A stretch of 64,000 nucleotides of DNA, from NCBI GenBank assembly GCA_017607445.1, contig JAEVHH010000004.1, forward strand, positions 6,431,201-6,495,200, given 5' to 3'. Position numbers and translations under genes: made by a program. Numbering within the stretch: the stretch's first letter is position 1; each line of letters opens with the position of its first letter. Below the pieces are notes generated by a model that saw only the letters and a program-made list of their open reading frames with translations, was not told the origin of the DNA and made no database searches. Positions 58,622 through 64,000 of the stretch are shown here, one piece after another. Source of the DNA: Histoplasma ohiense (lineage: Eukaryota > Ascomycota > Eurotiomycetes > Onygenales > Ajellomycetaceae).

Positions 58622-59392
58622 TTATGGATTCCTTCCCGCCGCCTCCGGCGATGCATATAGTTGTGTCTCCGCTTTTGCTTGCGCAATGGCTGCAGCTGGG
58701 TTTTCCCTCCAGTGTTTCGCGACTTCTTCTGCGAGGGGGTCATCGGCATTAGGGGCACCGAGCAATGCCTGGATCGAGAGGAGAATGGTGCGGATTTGTA
58801 GAGCTGGAGACCAGTTTTCTGTTATTGAAGGGAACAAAGTTAGTTTTACTTCCATTTCGCGCTAGCAGAGGGCTGTGTGCTCTGCTGTTACTGCCAATGA
58901 GGCGGGTGAGGTTTTTGCCATACTTTTCAAGACGTCAAGACAAATCCTTCCGATCCCGTCAATGTTGGGGTGATAAATCTTTGTCTGGAACAGAACCTGG
59001 GGAGGGGCCATGGGATAATCTTCTGGCAGGAAGAGTTGTAGCTTGAAAATTCCTCCTGGAGAGCTTGTTAGCTTGAGCGCAAGGCTTTGATTGTAATATA
59101 TAAACAAAGCGATTAAGGCATCTATGTATCAAATACCCCATACCTTCATAAGGCGAGTCAGCCGGCCCTTCCAGGGTAACATCAAAGTGACGCAGATTGT
59201 CTTCCCTGGGATTTGCAGTGATACCGGGAACACTTTTTGACCAGAATAAAAAGAAGGAGAAGCGTGTCGTAATTAGCCATCCAGAGTTGCAAGAGCATAT
59301 CAACTCAAGGGGCACTTAATAGGACAGTGAACAACTCACGGTTCGGTCATCAACCGCTGAGTCTCTTTGACTATTCTCTTGGGCAACTCCAT
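58622..59392 (-). CDS. UBC13: Ubiquitin-conjugating enzyme E2 Ubc13
   Basis: This E2 partners with an Mms2-type variant to build K63-linked chains in postreplication repair. Four exons on the minus strand: 59392-59340, 59232-59144, 59055-58924 and 58818-58622, with introns of 107, 88 and 105 bp; the product is 156 aa. It starts MELPKRIVKETQRLMTEPVP and shows the UBC fold with PADSPYEGGIFKLQLFLPED, PPQVLFQTKIYHPNID, the active-site GRICLDVLK (catalytic Cys about residue 86) and WSPALQIRTILLSIQALLGA. The IYHPN motif holds the conserved Asn. It is the last gene before the right island edge, some 170 bp from the edge repeat. Confidence 0.94.
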
Positions 59393-59562
59393 CTTGCAAG
59401 CTACTGACCAGGCGCGTCTGAAGGGCTACGAACAAAATCAGAGTCCTTATCACCGGAAAGGATGAATAAGGCAAGCAGAATAGTCGGTTAATGCTACTGG
59501 CAAGTATGTTTCAAAACGAAGAGTAACAAAAAAAAGTTCGTCTTGGCGTGGTAGATGGAGGG

Positions 59563-59805
59563 GTATTGTGGCGGACGTAAAGCTTGCGAAAACAGAATTT
59601 TCTGCCACCCCCTGAAAAATAATAGCAAAACACCACAAAAATAACCAAAATATCCACATATCTCTAGAATCATTCAAATATCATCCAATTCATTTAAATA
59701 CACACCTTTATCATCAAATACACATCTTTATCATCAAATACATATCTTTATCATCAAATCTATCAATATACTCTGCAACACTCACTGTTCTACTATCTTG
59801 CAAGT
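59563..59805 (+). repeat. Island-edge inverted repeat, right copy
   Basis: This is the reverse complement of 39718-39934 with about 85-90% visible agreement. It contains three copies of a unit like CATCTTTATCATCAAATACA where the left copy has two, and a 7-bp insertion (AAGCTTG-like) near its inner end. It runs outward from TATTGTGGCGG to CTTGCAAG. CpG is partly lost towards the outer side. Beyond it the sequence continues as a possible coding start. Confidence 0.82.
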
Positions 59806-59973
59806 TCATAAAAAAACTTCAATTACTCTATATCTTCATCTACTCAAATCATCTATTTCAGATGTTCTGAATAATGATGAGAATTCAACTAATGATGAGA
59901 AGAAGAATAAGAAGAAGAAGAAGAAGAAGAAGAAAAAAACATAATCAGAAAATTCCCAATTTCTATAAATATC
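59806..59973 (+). other. Possible 5' coding start of the edge transposon
   Basis: Directly outward of the right edge repeat, the plus strand reads a Ser/Asn/Asp-rich then Lys-rich stretch (DVLNNDENSTNDEKKNKKKK) encoded partly by an (AAG)n run at 59908-59938. This looks like the acidic-basic beginning of a transposon-encoded protein. It is cut at 59974 by a hAT element. No family can be assigned. Confidence 0.4.
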
Positions 59974-61311
59974 TAAATTGATCGGTGAGATCATGAATTT
60001 CACATTTGATTTGATTTGATTTAATCTCAGTTCATTTTTTGATGTGATTTTCAGTGAGATCAGAATCAGAATGAAAGTGTAAAGAGATCAAAATTTTTAG
60101 AAATGAAGTATAAAAGAATCAGATTTAGATTTAATATAACTATTATAAAATCAACAAAATTTATTATTTCATATAAAATGACTGACTATGAAAAATAAAA
60201 ATATAATCTGAAATTGATTATAATTTTAACTCAAGTTTGATTCTGTTCCGATGATTATATAATACATGACAATTGATAACAATTATTGATAACACTCACA
60301 AACTCATTAATATTATATACAATCACAGTTAATTTTTTTCTTCATTATATTATTGAAAAAGAATTCTGTTACAATAGAATTTTTATCAATAATTTCTTTT
60401 TTTTTCATATTTAATTATCATTCATTTCTTTACAGTTTCTTTTTGTAATTGATTATGATGATAGTGATAAATATTTCAACTTGAATTAAACTTTCTCTTC
60501 ATATCAACTTCTGTCAATGAAATTGTCAGAATATTGTGTGTTATCATTGTTATTGTTGAGTACTGACTGCTGATCATTCTCCACAGATTTAAAATAGATT
60601 TTTCTTTGATATTAACAGAATCATTATATAGATAGCAGTCAAATTCAGTATTGCAAGAATTTTATTTACTCAGATTTTCAGCAGCAATCAACAAATGCAA
60701 ATTCTTAATCAATATTAGTAATAGATTAATATCAATATCTCAGTGAGTATTATAAAAAAAAAGTTACTAATCAAAGAATTATGCTCTATTGACTCTTCAA
60801 TTTATATATTATTCTGTTCATATTGTCAATAATTGTTGTTGTAGTATGTTCAAACTATATCAATATAGATTTGTTGTTCTTTCACTGTTCAATTCTCAAA
60901 AGTATATACATTGATTTGATGAGAGAAATCAAGTACAGCAGCAATAGTATAGTAATCAGCAAATGATTGATTGATTCTTACATAATATTCTGCAAGTTTG
61001 TTTTGTGCTTTTTCAATTGCTGCAGAAATAACTCTTATTTCGAATTATTCTTCTTATATACAAATCATCTATATTTTCAAATAAGTAAATAAACTGTTGT
61101 ATATTCATCAAAAAGCTTGTATCATTGATGTTACTGTAATAGACACAGTCTTTGTTGTTTTGTAAAAGATAAACAACAGTTCAACAACATATTTTTAACT
61201 GTGTTCACTCTGTATCAGAAAATTTCAGAGCACAAATTTTCTCTCATTCGAATTCTAAACTCAATGATTCACAGCATCTTTTAATTGAAGTGCTTGAACT
61301 GTCATTTCATA
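59974..61311 (-). mobile_element. hAT-like element B, transposase-bearing, truncated
   Basis: The left end (TAAATTGATCGGTGAGATCATG) is a mutated form of the TAGGCTGGCTG...GGGACCATG end of the hAT elements. The first 350 bp match the intact copy beginning at 63714. Further in, 61310-60470 on the minus strand encodes the C-terminal part of a hAT transposase. The right end is lost at a (GTAT)n tract at 61312. It was presumably the source class for the non-autonomous A copies. Confidence 0.78.
60470..61310 (-). pseudogene. hAT transposase C-terminal part, decayed
   Basis: Minus-strand reading gives, in order, TVQALQLKDAVNH, YVVELLFIFYKTTKTVSITV, IYNSLFTYLK, AIEKAQNKLAEYYVRINQSF, ADYYTIAAVLDFSH and, after about 180 bp, TEFDCYLYNDSVNIKEKSIL and NLWRMISSQYSTITM...ISLTEVDMKRKFN. 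The order core helices, then YAIATVLDP-like motif, then W-R-x(4)-Y-P-T-L...E-R-x-F is that of hAT transposases with their C-terminal dimerisation domain. At least six TGA/TAA/TAG stops break it. The N-terminal half and the BED finger are missing. Confidence 0.72.
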
Positions 61312-61850
61312 AGTATGTATGTATGTATGTATGTATTGGTTTAACATCTCAGAGAAGATACAGGCAATGCCTGCACTTCAAAAAGCCTTCGAAGGGCATG
61401 GGGACATGCTACACTGGAGAAATCTCTATATACACAGTAATGATAGACACAGGATTCAGATAGCAACTCTTGAGAAGACTCAGTCTATATAGACTGTTCA
61501 TTCACTTCTGGCCCAATGTATGGCCATTCATGGTAGAGATGATCAAAGCACACAAGTGCTATGGCAGGGCAATTGCTCGCAAGGAGCAGCAGCAGAGCGA
61601 TTGCTCGCAGGGAGCAGCGGCAGGGCGATTGCTCGTAGTGAGCAGCGGCAGGGTGATTGCTCGTAGTGAGCAGCGGCAGGGCGATTGCTCGTAGTGAGCA
61701 GTGGCAGGGCGATTGCTCGTAGTGAGCAGTGGCAGGGCGATTGCTCGTAGTGAGCAGCGGCAGGACGATTGCTCACAGAGAGCAGAGGCAGGGCGGGAGG
61801 CAGGGCGATTGCTCCCAGGGAGCAAAGATCAAGGCCTGAAGGCCAATGAA
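61312..61850. other. GC-richer insert with microsatellite and minisatellite
   Basis: The hAT reading stops at a GTAT/TGTA microsatellite (about 61313-61338). The following sequence (AACATCTCAGAGAAG, GCCTTCGAAGGGCATGGGG) is unlike the surrounding mutated repeats and keeps CpG. It leads into a 28-bp minisatellite and ends near 61850, where a Gypsy-A fragment starts. I cannot identify its source; it looks like a separate insertion or junction. Confidence 0.55.
61560..61830. repeat. GC-rich 28-bp minisatellite
   Basis: About nine tandem units follow GATTGCTCGTAGTGAGCAGC plus GGCAGGGC. Middle units are nearly identical; the outer units vary (TCGCAAGG, TCGCAGGG, TCACAGAG, TCCCAGGG in place of TCGTAGTG). 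Each unit contains the inverted pair TGCTC...GAGCA, so every unit can form a small hairpin. The 28-bp period is not a multiple of three, so long open frames here are only a by-product. Confidence 0.9.
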
Positions 61851-63713
61851 TGCTGACAGCTAGAATCTGTGATATCAGAGTCTCTAGATCTAACTCTATA
61901 ACATCTGCAATTTCATTCTCATTCACAGATGTGTTCTTTATTCTGCAGAAATTGTTGTCATCAACAACTACAGACTTCTTTATTCAACAATTTTCATTAA
62001 CTTGCAGATCTTTTTGCATCATCTTGATACATTGATCTAACTTTGTATTTTCTTTTGTCTTTAGTGATTTAAAGATTCTCTTATGCAGCTTCTCTTGCAG
62101 AATAGAGAGCTCTGTCAAAAAAACTGTATATTTTACAAAATCTGAGCAATGATTTGATACATCTGTGGGATTATTTTTCTCAGAATGATGCTCTATTTCA
62201 AAATCAAACACTGAAAGCATTTTCATTCAACAAATCTGATATTCATTTAGCTGCTTCATTGTCATGAAGTGCTGGAGATTGACATGATCAGATAAAACAG
62301 TTATTGAGTGTCTGCTATTATATAGATAGTGATATCATTGTCTGAAAGCTTCTACAATTGATAATATTTCTAAATCATATATTTGATAACATCTTTCTGC
62401 TTCTGTGAGCTTTTTAGATCAAAATGTGATTGAGTGTCAGTGATTATCATTCATTAATTGTGATATTACTGCAGTGATTGCAATATCAGATCTGTCTGTT
62501 TCTATACAGAGTTTTCACTGCAGATCAAAGTGAATCAACAACAGTGTTTTTGTAAAGCATTCTTTTAACTGCAAAATTGCATGCTTGCAGTTTTCATCTA
62601 ACTGAACAGATGTGTTATTCTTTCTCTTTTTATTTTATAATCTTTTAACAATTCAGTCAGAGATGCTGTTATTATTGAGAACTTGTATATAAATTGATGA
62701 TGTAAATTAATAAATTCTAGAAATATTTGTAATTTGTTTATAGTTCACAGTTCCGATCAATCCAGAATTGTGTTGATATGGTATTTCTCAACAGTAATAC
62801 TCGTGTGATAACCACAAAACTCAAAAATTCAATTTCTGTTGCATGGAATGTATACTTACTAAGTTTGACATATAGTCTTCAATGCCTTAACTGTTCCAGC
62901 ACATTCTTAACATGAATGACATATTCATTAAGTGTGTTTGAATAGATTACAATATCATCAAAATAAGTCATGCAATATATGTCTAAAAGATTGCTGAGGC
63001 CTTTGTTGATATAAGATTGAAAGATCACAGAGACATTGATTAACTCAAAAGATAAAACTAAATATTCAAAGTGTTCATATTGTGTTTGAAATGCTGTTTT
63101 TCATTCATTCTCTGCTCATATGTGAATTCCATGATATGTGTCTCTAAGATTCAGCTGTGTATATATTTTGACATCTGCTAATCTATCAAGTATTTCACTT
63201 ATTAAGAACAGTGAATATCAATTCTTGACTGTTATTTCATTCAATTCTTAATAATCCATGCAAAGATGCAGGGTTTCATCTTTCTTCAGTGTGAATAATA
63301 CTGATGCATCAGCTGAGCTCTTGAATAAATGTATTCAATTCTTCTACAATATTTTTGATATATTCTTGAAGAACGTAGAGTTCTTGAAATGATAAGTTAT
63401 ATATTAATCAGTATAAAAGTTTTTGTCAGATTTCAAATCTATGAGTATGATTGTGAGGTGCATGCTCTACATCAAATATGTTTTTTTCAAATACATCGAG
63501 ATAATCTTTATAATCATCGAGATATTTGACTCAGTTGCTGCATTCACAGCTTGTAATGATAAGACAGTGAATATAATATTATCATCATCAATTAGTATTG
63601 CAAATTCTTTGACAGTATTCAGATGCATATAATTAATATTTGATGCTTTTCTATAGATTCAGCATCTTTGCACTAATTAATATCAGAGTTCACTAGGCTG
63701 CTGTTGGGACCAT
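61850..63713 (-). pseudogene. Gypsy-A family pol fragment, minus strand
   Basis: Reversed, it matches Gypsy-A from about 1740 to 4830, without the LINE insertion: the region between RNase H and integrase (MLSVFDFEIEHHSEKNNPTD, from 62226), RNase H and RT. The RT catalytic box reads YFDD (codons at 62965-62954), so the catalytic Asp codons are intact although other codons are broken. The protease end is cut at 63713 by a hAT element, and the integrase side ends at the minisatellite insert. Confidence 0.82.
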
Positions 63714-64000
63714 GAATTTCACATTTGATTTGGTTTGGTTTGGCTCCCAGTCCATTTCTTAGCGTGATTTCCAGTGGGATCCGAATCAGAATGGGAGTGT
63801 AAAGAGATCAAAATTTTCGGAAATGAAGTGTAAGAACCAGATTTGTGACCTAACATTACTATTGGCTAAATCAATCATAATTTATTATTTCATACAAAGT
63901 GACTGACTATGAAAAACAAGAATGTGATCTGAGATTTAATTTATATTTTCAACTCAAGTTTGATCACCATTAGATGATTATGTATCACATGCGATTGATA
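63714..64000. mobile_element. hAT-like element, fresh copy, cut by window end
   Basis: It begins TAGGCTGCTGTTGGGACCATG, close to the A1 terminal repeat. It is preceded by GAGTTCAC (63706-63713), the likely left 8-bp target duplication. It then follows copy B (59974 onward) rather than A1 (AAAGAGATCAAAATTTT, TCAACTCAAGTTTG). It keeps GGTTTGG, GGGATCC and CpG and is therefore little mutated. Its transposase would lie beyond the window. Confidence 0.8.

Noticed and set aside
39718..59805. The island as cargo of one giant mobile element (for example a Starship) with the edge repeats as its ends
   Set aside because: No tyrosine-recombinase captain or other mobility gene lies inside, and the cargo is core housekeeping genes. 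Outward-facing ends of separate transposons fit better.
61543..61926. Long minus-strand protein with repeated SNRPAAAHYEQ units
   Set aside because: It is a translation of the 28-bp minisatellite; a non-triplet period opens several frames at once.
1..64000. tRNA, rRNA or CRISPR features
   Set aside because: I found no cloverleaf with an internal GGTTCNANNCC box, no rRNA blocks and no regular direct repeats with unique spacers. Tandem arrays here have no spacers.

Overview
The window is fungal nuclear DNA from a filamentous ascomycete with a two-compartment genome. Genes have short GT-AG introns (about 50-225 bp), and the proteins read best as Pezizomycotina orthologues. The AT-rich flanks are packed with repeats that have lost almost every CpG. 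Strong CpG-directed repeat mutation plus Gypsy-rich, GC-poor isochores is known from Onygenales such as Blastomyces and Coccidioides. Placement in that order is an inference from style, not from a marker gene.

Layout. (1) 1-39.7 kb is a transposon graveyard. A chromodomain Ty3/Gypsy element (Gypsy-A, 1-8347, LTRs of at least 205 bp) carries a LINE insertion with a 14-bp target duplication. The integrase end of another chromovirus follows (8361-9530). A second family, Gypsy-B, then appears as nested copies: B1 (11601-25103) contains the complete element B2 (12695-18893, TSD TACAT) and a hAT element (18975-20251, 8-bp TSD). LINE remnants follow (25.7-28.5 kb). B3 (28556-34465) and partial copies B4-B6, all on the minus strand, reach 38815. 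A decayed hAT copy closes the block. (2) 39.9-59.4 kb is a CpG-normal gene island of nine genes: TYW3, an RRM protein, ARPC4, UBP6, a mitochondrial-type hotdog thioesterase, GNA1, a small unknown gene, the ribosomal proteins eS30 and eL24, and UBC13 (ten CDS in all if the small unknown is counted). (3) 59.5-64 kb returns to repeats: a degenerate hAT transposase, a GC-rich 28-bp minisatellite, a Gypsy-A pol fragment and the start of a fresher hAT copy.

The island genes are ordinary core functions (tRNA wybutosine synthesis, actin branching, proteasome-associated deubiquitination, UDP-GlcNAc synthesis, translation, K63 ubiquitin chains) and do not form a pathway. The odd part is the architecture: about 220-240 bp of related sequence lies in inverted orientation at both edges of the island, the repeat compartments stop abruptly there, and transposons are stacked inside transposons.

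The most interesting signals are the CpG-centred mutation of repeats with an unmutated and a mutated hAT copy in the same window, the 63-bp length ladder of Gypsy-B LTRs with a recurrent 40-bp difference between 5' and 3' LTRs, clustering of insertions in the Gypsy-B gag start, the inverted repeats bounding the island, extreme micro-exons in ARPC4, and two one-base homopolymer frameshifts in otherwise intact genes. I see no tRNA, rRNA, CRISPR array or clearly new multi-gene system.
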